From Acidimicrobiia bacterium (GTDB taxonomy: Bacteria; Actinomycetota; Acidimicrobiia; Acidimicrobiales; Ilumatobacteraceae): a stretch of DNA of 11,916 nt. The number at the start of each line of letters is the position of its first letter. Positions within the stretch are counted from its first letter, which is position 1. Positions 1-7,764 of the stretch are shown in pieces. The DNA lies in assembly GCA_013815505.1 (NCBI GenBank), contig JACDGA010000028.1:1-11916 (forward strand), written 5' to 3'. The notes below the pieces were generated by a model. It was not told the origin of the DNA. It was given only the letters and a program-made list of their open reading frames with translations, and did not search any database. The translations under genes and the position numbers were made by a program.

Positions 1-114
1 GGACCGCTGCTGTGGGACATGGTCACGCTCGACACCGCGACGCTCGCCCGGTCGCCGACGAGCGCGCAGCTCTCCGCCGCCATCGACCAACTCGAAAGGC
101 TCTCTGCCCCATGA
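1..114 (+). CDS. C-terminal end of an unidentified protein upstream of MoxR (partial)
   Basis: An open frame enters from the left edge and ends with TGA at 112-114. It gives 37 residues ending in QLERLSAP, with a leucine-rich amphipathic tail (AQLSAAIDQLERL). Its stop overlaps the ATG of the MoxR gene in an ATGA junction, so the two are very likely translationally coupled. In actinobacterial MoxR/DUF58 operons this slot is often held by a DUF4350-type membrane protein whose C-terminus ends in a similar short helix. That identity is inference from context; no diagnostic domain lies inside the window. Confidence 0.6.
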   Translation, partial: GPLLWDMVTLDTATLARSPTSAQLSAAIDQLERLSAP

Positions 115-1211
115 CCTCCCACGAACCGCCCACCCCGGCCGCCTCGCCTAACCCGAATTCGACGGCGGCTCCGATGTCGGTGGCCGAGGCCGCCGGGGTG
201 TGTCGGGCCGTGCTCGACCGGGTCGGGGAGGCGGTTGTCGGCAAGCGGGACGCGCTCGGTCTCGTGCTAGCGGGCGTGCTCGCCGGGGGCCACGTGCTGC
301 TCGAGGACTTCCCGGGACTCGGCAAGACGCTCGCCGCCCGCTCGTTCGCCCAGGCGCTCGGGCTGAGTTTCCGCCGCGTCCAGTTCACGCCCGACCTGCT
401 GCCCGCCGACGTGAGCGGCGCCTTCGTCTACGACCAGAAGACGAGCGAGTTCGTGTTTCGGCCCGGTCCGATCTTCGCCGGCCTCGTGCTCGCCGACGAG
501 ATCAACCGCACACCGCCGAAGACGCAGGCGGCCCTGCTCGAGTCGATGCAAGAGCACCAGGTGACGGTGGAGGGCGAGACATTCCCGCTGCCCGAGCCGT
601 TCCACGTGCTCGCCACCGCCAACCCCGTCGAGTACGAGGGCACGTACCCGCTGCCCGAGGCGCAGCTCGACCGCTTCCTGTTGCGTGTCGGCTTCGGCTA
701 TCCCAGCGCCGACGAGGAATGGGACGTGCTGGCACGGCGCCTCGCCCGACGGCGCGAGGACCAGCAGGTGGAGCCCGTGCTCGACGCCGAAGGTCTGCTC
801 GCCGTGCAGCGCACCGTCGAGACCGTGGTCGTCGAGGAATCGGTCGGCCGCTACTGCATCGACCTCGCGTCGGCGACACGCCGACACCAACAGGTGATGG
901 TGGGCGCCTCGCCGCGTGGCTCGCTGGCGCTGATGCTGACGGCTCGTGCACTCGCCGTGCTCGCCGGGCGCGACTACGTGGTGCCCGAGGACGTCAAGGC
1001 CGTCGCCGAACCTGCGCTCGCGCACCGCATCACGCTGCGTCCCGAGCTGTGGCTCCAAGATGCGTCGGGCGCCTCCGTGGTGCGTCAGGTGCTCGCCTCC
1101 GTGCCGACGCCACCCACGTCCCGTGCGGCAGGCCCGCCATCCACCGGCTCGGCGACGTCGCCACCCACTGGCCTCCCTGCAGCGTCGCCGTTCGCTCCTC
1201 CCTTCGGTTGA
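111..1211 (+). CDS. MoxR-family AAA+ ATPase
   Basis: Product of 366 residues. MoxR ATPases are AAA+ proteins thought to act as chaperones that mature or activate partner complexes, usually together with a VWA or DUF58 protein. Visible motifs are a Walker A (LEDFPGLGKT, about residues 64-73), a Walker B (LVLADE, 125-130, followed by INRTPPKTQAALLESMQE), a sensor 1 (ATAN, 168-171) and the arginine-bearing LPEAQLDRF (181-189). The C-terminal lid carries the usual ASPRGS segment. The start at 111 is chosen because it forms an ATGA overlap with the preceding stop; ATG at 174 is a possible alternative and would trim a Pro/Ala-rich, probably disordered leader. The last roughly 30 residues are also Pro/Ser/Thr-rich. 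Frame and motifs are intact. The substrate is unknown. Confidence 0.93.
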   Translation: MTSHEPPTPAASPNPNSTAAPMSVAEAAGVCRAVLDRVGEAVVGKRDALGLVLAGVLAGGHVLLEDFPGLGKTLAARSFAQALGLSFRRVQFTPDLLPADVSGAFVYDQKTSEFVFRPGPIFAGLVLADEINRTPPKTQAALLESMQEHQVTVEGETFPLPEPFHVLATANPVEYEGTYPLPEAQLDRFLLRVGFGYPSADEEWDVLARRLARRREDQQVEPVLDAEGLLAVQRTVETVVVEESVGRYCIDLASATRRHQQVMVGASPRGSLALMLTARALAVLAGRDYVVPEDVKAVAEPALAHRITLRPELWLQDASGASVVRQVLASVPTPPTSRAAGPPSTGSATSPPTGLPAASPFAPPFG

Positions 1212-1262
1212 TGTCTGGCCGATGATCGAGTTGATGATCCGGTTGCCCGTGGAGCTGATGTC

Positions 1263-2624
1263 GTGACGTCGACGGCAGTGCGAGCCGGATCGGGTGAGTG
1301 GCGGCCGACGGCTGCCCAGTTGCGGGCGGCGACCGTCGCCGTCGTCGCGCTCGGCGTCGGCGTGGTGGCGCGGCGAGCCGACCTGATGCTGTTCGCCGTC
1401 CCGTTTGCGATCGCGGCCACGTGGGGTGCGCTGCGGCGCCCGACCGCCTCGTCGGACGTGCAGCTCGGCGTCGAGGCGGCGAGCCTGTTCGAGGGGCAGT
1501 CGACTCGCCTGTTCGTCGCCGTCGACGTCGGTGGTCCCGACATCGACGTCGTCACCGTGGTGCTCGAGCCCGACGAGTTCACCGTGCTCGACGTGGCGTC
1601 ACCCGTGCTCGCCATGGCGCCGTCGGGATCGACGCGGCGCACGTTCGACCTGCGCACCGTGAGGTGGGGCAAGCGGGCGATCACGGTGCGCCAGGTGGTG
1701 TGCACCTCGCCGCTCGGCGCCTATCGATCGACGAAGGGGCCGATGCGACCGATCAGGATGTCGACGCTGCCACTGCGCGAGACGTTCGCTGCCGTTGACG
1801 CGATCCCGCGCCCTGCAGGAATCGTGGGACTCCACCGGTCCCGTCGACCCGGCGACGGCAGCGAGTTCGCCGACGTCCGCCCGTTCCAACTCGGCGACCG
1901 GCTGCGGCGAGTGAACTGGCCGATCTCGCTGCGAACGGGCGAGCTGCACGTCAACTCGACATGGTCGGACCGCGACACCGAGGTCGTTCTGATCCTCGAC
2001 ACCGAACACGACTACGGCCACAGCGAGGGGATCGACGGCGCGGCGAGCAGCCTCGACACGGCGGTGCGGGCGACGGCCTCCATCGCCGAGCACTACCTCC
2101 GCCACGGCGATCGAGTCAGCGTCGTCGATCTCGGCCAGCGGGTGCGGCGCGTGCCGGCCGGAACGGGGCGCGGGCATCTCCGTCGGATCCTCGACGTGCT
2201 CGTCGCTGCGACACCGGGCGAGGTGCGCGGTGGTGCTCGGCGGCGTATCCGCCCGCCGCGACACGGCGACCTCGTGGTCGTGCTCAGCCCGGTCACCGGC
2301 ACGGTGGCGGCCAGCCAGGTCGCCGTGCTCGTGGCGCAGGGACACACCGTGATCCTGATCGACACGCTGCCGACCGACATCGTCGCCCAGAGCGAGCGGG
2401 GGTGGGCGACGTTGGCGTGGCGGCTGCGCCTGCTCGAACGACAGGTCGAGCTCGACCAGCTGATGGACCTCGGCGTGCCGGTGGTGGCGTGGCGGGGGAG
2501 CGGCAGCCTCGACGAGGTGCTCCGTCGTGTGAGCCGCCTGAGCTCTGCGCCTCGGGTGCGGGGTGGCTCGTCGCTCGCCGGTGCGTCCGGCAGTGCGTCC
2601 GGCAGTCGCGGTGGGAGGCGTTGA
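1263..2624 (+). CDS. DUF58 domain protein, partner of the MoxR ATPase
   Basis: Product of 453 residues. DUF58 proteins are membrane-tethered, VWA-related partners of MoxR ATPases. A hydrophobic stretch at about residues 20-58 fits one or two membrane segments, followed by a beta-rich region. The diagnostic DUF58 signature lies at about 196-225 (PGDGSEFADVRPFQLGDRLR, then VNWPISLRTGELHV). After it comes a VWA-like strand (VVLILDTEHD, 241-250), in which a canonical DxSxS metal site is not evident. GTG at 1263 is the first possible start after an in-frame stop and has GGAG eight bases upstream. The gene begins 51 bases after the MoxR stop in the same frame. Its 3' end holds a perfect 12-base tandem duplication (2581-2604), giving a Gly/Ala/Ser-rich tail that is likely flexible. 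Confidence 0.9.
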   Translation: MTSTAVRAGSGEWRPTAAQLRAATVAVVALGVGVVARRADLMLFAVPFAIAATWGALRRPTASSDVQLGVEAASLFEGQSTRLFVAVDVGGPDIDVVTVVLEPDEFTVLDVASPVLAMAPSGSTRRTFDLRTVRWGKRAITVRQVVCTSPLGAYRSTKGPMRPIRMSTLPLRETFAAVDAIPRPAGIVGLHRSRRPGDGSEFADVRPFQLGDRLRRVNWPISLRTGELHVNSTWSDRDTEVVLILDTEHDYGHSEGIDGAASSLDTAVRATASIAEHYLRHGDRVSVVDLGQRVRRVPAGTGRGHLRRILDVLVAATPGEVRGGARRRIRPPRHGDLVVVLSPVTGTVAASQVAVLVAQGHTVILIDTLPTDIVAQSERGWATLAWRLRLLERQVELDQLMDLGVPVVAWRGSGSLDEVLRRVSRLSSAPRVRGGSSLAGASGSASGSRGGRR

Positions 2625-3211
2625 TGGAGGCCATCGCAGAGCGTTCCGGGCGGCTCGTCGCCGTGGCTGCTCGCCGGTACGACATCATCCGTGCTGCCGG
2701 AGCGATCTCGTTGGCGCTGCGGGCAACGATCGCCGTGGCGGCGGCCGTCGCGCTGTTCGCGATGTCACGGGCGGAGTGGCATCAGGTCGACGTCTTCTTC
2801 TGGCTGGCGATGATCGCCGGCGCCGGTGCGGTGGTGCTGCCGGGATCGGCGGCGCCGCTGACGATGATCATCTCGATCCTGTTCACGTGGCTCATCCACG
2901 CCGACGGCGAGGTCGACGGGGCGCTCGTGGTCGTGGCCGTGTCGATCGGCGTGCTGCACATGGTTTGTGCGCTCGCTGCTTCGATGCCGATGGCGGCCGC
3001 GGCCGGCGTCGACGTGCTGCGCCCGTGGTTTGCCCCGCTCGCTGCGATCGTGGCGGCGACCGTGCTGGGTGCGCTCGGGGTCGACGCGCTGATCGATGCC
3101 GAGCTCGACGGCGCCTGGCTCGTGATGTTGCTGCCGATCGTCGGCACTGCCGGTCTGGCCCTGTGGTGGGCCCGCCCTCCCGATGACCCGCGTTCGACGA
3201 CTCGCCGCTGA
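2624..3211 (+). CDS. Small polytopic membrane protein coupled to DUF58
   Basis: Product of 195 residues; family not recognised. ATG at 2624 overlaps the DUF58 stop in a TGATG junction and follows GGGAGG by about five bases, so translation is probably coupled. Five or so hydrophobic segments are visible: AISLALRATIAVAAAVALFA (about 25-45), FFWLAMIAGAGAVVLPGSAA (52-71), LTMIISILFTWLI (72-84), ALVVVAVSIGVLHMVCALAA (92-111), and two near the C-terminus ending in GLALWW. The N-terminus is short, basic and lacks a cleavable signal. The protein most likely sits in the cytoplasmic membrane and works with the MoxR/DUF58 pair, perhaps as an anchor or channel for the complex. This role is inferred from position only. 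Confidence 0.8.
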   Translation: MEAIAERSGRLVAVAARRYDIIRAAGAISLALRATIAVAAAVALFAMSRAEWHQVDVFFWLAMIAGAGAVVLPGSAAPLTMIISILFTWLIHADGEVDGALVVVAVSIGVLHMVCALAASMPMAAAAGVDVLRPWFAPLAAIVAATVLGALGVDALIDAELDGAWLVMLLPIVGTAGLALWWARPPDDPRSTTRR

Positions 3212-3217
3212 CACCGG

Positions 3218-3246
3218 CTGACGGCGGTGTGCTGCGGTCGTAGCGT
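3218..3246 (+). promoter_or_regulatory. Promoter of the PhzF-family gene, apparently leaderless
   Basis: A -35-like CTGACG (3218-3223) is separated by 17 bases from a -10-like TAGCGT (3241-3246). A transcript starting seven to nine bases beyond the -10 box would begin at the GTG codon at 3255, so the mRNA may be leaderless. There is no well-placed ribosome binding site for that GTG. The site is read by eye, not measured. Confidence 0.5.
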
Positions 3247-3254
3247 GCAGGGGT

Positions 3255-4200
<946 letters not shown>

Positions 4201-4231
4201 CCCTGGCCCTCACCCCGCGTCATTCCCCGAC

Positions 4232-4280
4232 CTCTGTGTCACCAACAACGTCGAGACTCGACGTTGTTCGTGACACAGAG
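4232..4280. repeat. Near-perfect 49-base inverted repeat (hairpin)
   Basis: Arms of 23 bases at 4232-4254 and 4258-4280 face each other around a GAC centre (4255-4257). The left arm starts CTCTGTGTCACCAACAACG and the right arm ends GTTGTTCGTGACACAGAG. Only one position in the stem (4243 against 4269) does not pair. It lies between two same-strand genes, 84 bases after the PhzF-gene stop and 30 bases before the next start. No T-run follows, so it is either an intrinsic terminator of the kind common in high-GC genomes or a dispersed REP-like palindrome. Confidence 0.85.
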
Positions 4281-4296
4281 CCGGCGTGGCGGCGGG

Positions 4297-4302
4297 TACG
4301 GT
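4297..4302 (+). promoter_or_regulatory. -10 box of the AhpD-like gene, apparently leaderless
   Basis: TACGGT ends seven bases before the ATG at 4310, the spacing expected if transcription starts at the start codon. No ribosome binding site precedes that ATG. A -35-like GTGACA (4270-4275) lies in the right arm of the hairpin, but the 21-base gap is too long for a standard promoter, so only the -10 box is called. Confidence 0.4.
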
Positions 4303-4309
4303 CGGTGCG

Positions 4310-4891
4310 ATGGCCGATGACGACGTGAACGGTGCGACGAGCGCAGCGGAGGGGGAGATCCCGGCCGACATCGCCGAGCGCATCGAAGCGGTGCGGGAGA
4401 AGTCGGGGTTCGTGCCCAACGTGTTCACCGGGCTCGCCGAACGTCCCGAGCTGTTCCGGGCGTTCTTCCACTTCCACGACCTCGTGATGGACCGTGACAC
4501 TCAGGCGCTGTCGAAGGCCGATCGCGAGCTGATCGTCGTGGCGACGTCGGCGGCCAACTCGTGCACATACTGCGTCGTCGCCCACGGAGCGATCCTGCGG
4601 ATCCGCGACAAGGATCCCGAGATCGCCGATCTCGTCAGCGTCGATCCGGCGAAGGCGCCACTCGACGATAGACGCCGGGCCATCGTCGACTACTCCCTGC
4701 GCTTGGCCCGCACGCCAGAGGATGTCGGTCCCGACGACGCCGAGGCACTGCGAACGGTCGGCCTCACCGACGACGACATCTGGGACGTTGTGTCGATCGT
4801 CGGCTTCTTCGGGCTCTCAAACCGACTCGCCCACGCCTTCGACATGCGCCCCAACCCCGAGTTCTTCCTCATGGGTCGCACCCCTCGCTGA
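4310..4891 (+). CDS. AhpD-like peroxidase-related protein (carboxymuconolactone decarboxylase fold)
   Basis: Product of 193 residues. The sequence matches the 'uncharacterised peroxidase-related enzyme' branch of the AhpD/CMD superfamily, whose members use a CxxC pair in thiol-based peroxide reduction. The redox motif NSCTYCVVAHGA places Cys85 and Cys88 with His92. Glu73 in the preceding helix (KADRELIVVATSAAN) and the upstream segment KSGFVPNVFTGLAERPELF are typical of the family. The C-terminal WDVVSIVGFFGLSNRLA and PNPEFF also fit. ATG 4310 is preferred over the in-frame GTG 4286 because a -10 box lies seven bases before it and the extra residues are not conserved-looking. It stands alone; the physiological reductant partner is not visible here. 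Confidence 0.88.
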   Translation: MADDDVNGATSAAEGEIPADIAERIEAVREKSGFVPNVFTGLAERPELFRAFFHFHDLVMDRDTQALSKADRELIVVATSAANSCTYCVVAHGAILRIRDKDPEIADLVSVDPAKAPLDDRRRAIVDYSLRLARTPEDVGPDDAEALRTVGLTDDDIWDVVSIVGFFGLSNRLAHAFDMRPNPEFFLMGRTPR

Positions 4892-4961
4892 CACGCGGGC
4901 GGCGTCGACGGTTGGCTCGGGATCGTGTCTCGTGGTTCATCGGGCGGCCGTCGTGTGCGTG

Positions 4962-6145
4962 TCACGCGGCGGTGGTACTCGAGGTTCGTCGTCGTCGTCG
5001 CCCGACCGCAGCCGGCTCGCACTCGCTCGTCGTCGCCCCGCCCGGATCGACCGCGGCCCGACGGCGAGCAGCAGCGGGCTGCGACCCTGGGGGCGCGGGG
5101 CCGGGTGGTCGGCTGCGGGTGTGGATTGTCCCGTCGGGTCGGGCAAACGTCAGGGTCCGGTCGTGGGCGTCGAGCGTGAGCCGCCAGCCGGCGTCGTGGA
5201 CGAGGTGGTGGTGGCGGTGGCAGAGCGGTATGAGGTTGGCGAGGTCGGTGAGCCCGTCGAGCTCCCAGAACCAGATGTGGTGGACCACGCACCAGTCGAA
5301 GCGTGTGGTGCAGCTGTCGATCGCGCATGTGCGGTAGATGGCGCGCAGCACCCGTCGTTGCGCGTGGGTGGCGGTGCGCGCCTGGCGTCCGACGTTGAGC
5401 GGCACCTTGCCGTCGGTGGACCCGACGACTGCGGTGACGATTGCTTCGCAGCAGAGCCGGCGGACCATGTCGATGTCGACGCGGGTGCCGTCGTGCAGCT
5501 CGCTGGCGGTGGCCGCATGCTCGCCGAACAGCAACGACTTCTCGTCGATGAGCACGACGACCTCGGGCGTTGACGGATGCTCGGCGACGTGACCGTGTGA
5601 CACCAACCGTGTGAGCGCGTGCGCGGCGAGGAACTCTCGGTCGTGGGCCAGCGGGTCGTCGGGATCGGCACCGGGCACGAGTGACGGCGCGCCGCGGGAC
5701 GCGGACCGCTCGACGGCGCCGCACGTCGAGGTTGCGGTTGCGGTGGCGCTCGAGCCGTCGCTGCACATATTGGAGGTGCGCGGCGAGCTGATCGGGTGGG
5801 TGGTGCCGGGCGTAGTCGGTGAGCTCGGCGTCGAGCGCGTCGAACGCGGGCCGCACGGCAGGGTTCGATACGACGCCAGCCGACGGCGATCGCGGCGACG
5901 TGGTCGTCACTGACCTCGCACACGGCGAGCGCTGCACCGAGCACCGGCATGTGGCTGAGGAGCTCGGCATGTCGCACGATGCGCCGCGCGCTGCCGGTCG
6001 CCATCTCGCCGACACCGGTGAGCAGATCGACGGGATCGGCGCAGGTTCCCGAACCGCAGAGTTCAGTCGCCCGAGCAGCGAGCGCGACGTCGAGACGGGA
6101 GACGTGATTGTGCGCACCCCGCAGCTGCTGGACCGCCGAGCGCAC
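4962..6145 (-). pseudogene. DUF222/HNH endonuclease-type gene, frameshifted and internally deleted
   Basis: Three minus-strand frames together spell one DUF222-HNH protein. From 6145 to about 5880 the DUF222 start is clear (VQQLRGAHNHVSRLDVALAA and DPVDLLTG). From about 5870 to 5720 a second frame continues (NPAVRPAFDALDAELTDYAR and LQYVQRRLERHRNRNLDVRR). From about 5715 to 4962 a third frame carries AHDREFLAAHALTRLV, RRLCCEAIVTAVVG, and the HNH part with IYRTCAIDSC, WCVVHHIWFWE and LIPLCHRHHHLVHDAGW. The central part usual in this family is missing at the second shift, pointing to an internal deletion. GTG 6145 is the only start in reach; coding resemblance continues upstream to about 6190 without one. 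Such proteins are multicopy in many actinobacteria and their role is uncertain. The HNH residues remain, but no single frame encodes the whole protein. Confidence 0.85.
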
Positions 6146-6213
6146 GCCGTCGGCGTCGAGATCGCCGACCTCGACGCGGGCCAGCGCACCGATCGCTGCT
6201 GCGGCCCGAGGTC

Positions 6214-6921
6214 GTGTCGGCGGCAGTGCCGTCGCCTCGGATCTACTCGTGCTCGGAGTGGAACGCGAGGGCGGCTCGGGGAGCGGTGCAGATCAACAAC
6301 TACCGGCCGAGCAAGATCGTCATCCATCACACAGCGACGTCGAACGGCACGGCGACGACGCAGGCCGCGGCGTTCTCGCTCGCCCGAGGGATTCAGAACT
6401 ACCACATGGATTCCAACGGCTGGATGGACACGGGACAGAACTTCACGGTGAGCCGTGGTGGGTACGTGATGGAGGTGGCGGGTCGTCGTTCGTGCACGGC
6501 GCGCACGCCGGCAACGAGAACGGGCGCTCGATCGGGATCCAGAACGAGGGCACCTTCACGTCGGTCGCGCCGCCGGATGCGCTGTACAGCGCGCTCGTCG
6601 GCTCGTGCGCCTACATCTGTCAGTAGTACCGCATCCCGGCGACGGCGATCTACGGGCACCGTGACTTCATGAGCACGGCGTGTCCCGGCGATGTGCTCTA
6701 CGCCAAGCTGCCGCAGCTGCGGCGTGACGTCGCCGCCGAGCTCAATGGTGGCAGGGGCGGCGGGTCGTACGCGCATCGACCAGCGCTCGGGCGGCGGCCG
6801 CTGGCGGTCGCTCGGCAACTTCTCGCTGAGTGTGGGCGACAAGGAGTACGTGGCGATCAGCCGCTGGTCGTCGTCACCCGGCTACGTCATCGCCGACGCC
6901 GTCCGGGTGACGAAGGTCTGA
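6214..6921 (+). pseudogene. PGRP/Amidase_2 N-acetylmuramoyl-L-alanine amidase with golvesin-like tail, broken
   Basis: The first frame (6214 to about 6475) encodes IYSCSEWNARAARGAVQIN, KIVIHHTATSNGTATT and a YVME segment, the front of a zinc amidase that cleaves the stem peptide from peptidoglycan. The next frame continues with SSFVHGAHAGNENGRSIGI and CAYICQ, then meets an in-frame TAG at 6624-6626 where CAG would be expected. It resumes with YGHRDFMSTACPGDVLY. A third frame (about 6766-6921) gives RIDQRSGGGRWRSLGNFSL and GYVIADAVRV, the end of a golvesin-type carbohydrate-binding-like domain. Zinc ligands (the His of IHHT, the His of GHRDF, the Cys of TACPG) survive, but there are two frame changes, one stop and apparent deletions. 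No signal peptide remains at the 5' end, so the gene is not functional as it stands. Confidence 0.83.
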
Positions 6922-6979
6922 CGCCGGCGGCCGTTGCTGACGGTTGCGCCGCCCGTCGTCGCACGCCGTCGCGATCGGG

Positions 6980-6985
6980 GATACT
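6980..6985 (+). promoter_or_regulatory. -10 box of the RemA-like gene, apparently leaderless
   Basis: GATACT ends six bases before the GTG at 6992 (6986-6991 between them), the geometry of a leaderless transcript. No convincing -35 hexamer is seen at 16-18 bases upstream. Confidence 0.45.
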
Positions 6986-6991
6986 GGGTCG

Positions 6992-7342
6992 GTGGCAGAC
7001 GCGCATCACATGGTCTCGCTCGGGTTCGGGAAGTTCGTCCGGGCCGATCGGATCTACGCGCTCGAGCCGCTCCGCGGCGACGCGCGGGGCGAGGGGAGGC
7101 GGACACGGGTATGGGTCGACGGCATCGCCGACCCGATCGTGGCGTCGCGAACGGAGCGGACGATCCTCCACGCCATGGGCGAGGACGCAGCCGCCGATGC
7201 GCCGATCGTCGCCGATGCGCTCGATCTCGCCGAGCGGCTGGCCGCCGCGTCGGACGCCGGCCGGGTCGACCTCGGCGACCTCGGACGCCGGGCCCGCCGC
7301 CTGCTCGAGTCGACCACCGCGCCACCGAGCCACGGCGCGTGA
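6992..7342 (+). CDS. RemA/DUF370-like putative DNA-binding regulator
   Basis: Product of 116 residues from GTG 6992. RemA-type proteins are small DNA-binding regulators, described as controlling matrix genes in Bacillus. The first 60 residues follow that pattern: VSLGFGKFVRADRIYAL (8-24) matches the family's GFGN..V.A.RI.AI, GRRTRVWVDG matches its GRRTRAV..., and PIVASRTERTIL its C-terminal strand. The loop usually found between these blocks is shorter by ten or more residues, and there is an Ala/Asp-rich helical extension of about 50 residues (IVADALDLAERLAAASDAG). ATG 7010 (MVSLGFG) is an alternative start, but the -10 box favours 6992. The next gene converges, with 11 bases between the stops. 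The gene is surely coding by composition; the family assignment rests on motif resemblance read by eye. Confidence 0.6.
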   Translation: MADAHHMVSLGFGKFVRADRIYALEPLRGDARGEGRRTRVWVDGIADPIVASRTERTILHAMGEDAAADAPIVADALDLAERLAAASDAGRVDLGDLGRRARRLLESTTAPPSHGA

Positions 7343-7353
7343 CGAGGGCACCG

Positions 7354-7764
7354 TCAGCGGGGTGACGCTACGACCGCTCGGGTGTCGTTCGTGTCCGGGT
7401 CGATCGTCTCGTCGAGGATCCATCGGAGGTATGCGGGGTGCCCGCCGACGAGCGGGAGGGCGATGACGCACGGGACGTCGTCGGGGTGCTCGGAGTCGGC
7501 GAGGGCGACGATGGCCGGCACGAGACTCGCCCGGGTGTGGACGGCGGCGCGGAACTGAGGGTCGTCGTGCACGGCGCCGTCCCAGCGGTAGATCGCCCGG
7601 ATGCCGACGTGACTGTGCACGCACGCCGCCAGCCGTTCGTCGACGAGCCGCCGCGCGAACTCGTCGAGCCACATCCCGTCCTCCGCCGTGATGACGACCT
7701 CGCAGCAGCCGTCAGAGGTGTCGCCCCGGTCGCGGAGTGGGCGCCCCGGTGCAGGCACCGTCAC
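7354..7764 (-). CDS. cutA: CutA-like divalent-cation tolerance protein
   Basis: Product of 136 residues. CutA proteins are cytosolic trimers with a ferredoxin-like fold, linked to divalent metal tolerance although their biochemical role is unsettled. The core is clear: EVVITAEDGMWLDEFARRLV, DERLAACVH, AIYRWDGAVHDDPQFRAAVH, HPDDVPCVIALPLVGGHPAY and LRWILDET. The chosen GTG at 7764 overlaps the stop of the preceding phosphatase gene in a GTGA junction, implying coupled translation; it adds about 20 residues in front of the usual family start, and GTG 7758 is an alternative. No in-frame start lies closer to the core before Met30. The gene converges on the RemA-like gene without an obvious terminator between them. 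Confidence 0.85.
   Translation of the reverse strand: MTVPAPGRPLRDRGDTSDGCCEVVITAEDGMWLDEFARRLVDERLAACVHSHVGIRAIYRWDGAVHDDPQFRAAVHTRASLVPAIVALADSEHPDDVPCVIALPLVGGHPAYLRWILDETIDPDTNDTRAVVASPR

Noticed and set aside
1222..1266. 14-codon mini-ORF between MoxR and DUF58, ending over the DUF58 GTG
   Set aside because: Too short to support; DUF58 has its own ribosome binding site and the peptide has no distinctive feature.
2581..2604. 12-base tandem duplication at the DUF58 3' end as a functional repeat
   Set aside because: It is a single duplication in a low-complexity tail, best explained by slippage; noted in the DUF58 entry only.
4690..6405. Long minus-strand open frame read as one protein
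   Set aside because: Only its part at about 5720-5870 is real (the middle piece of the DUF222 relic); the rest is out of frame with recognisable coding sequence.
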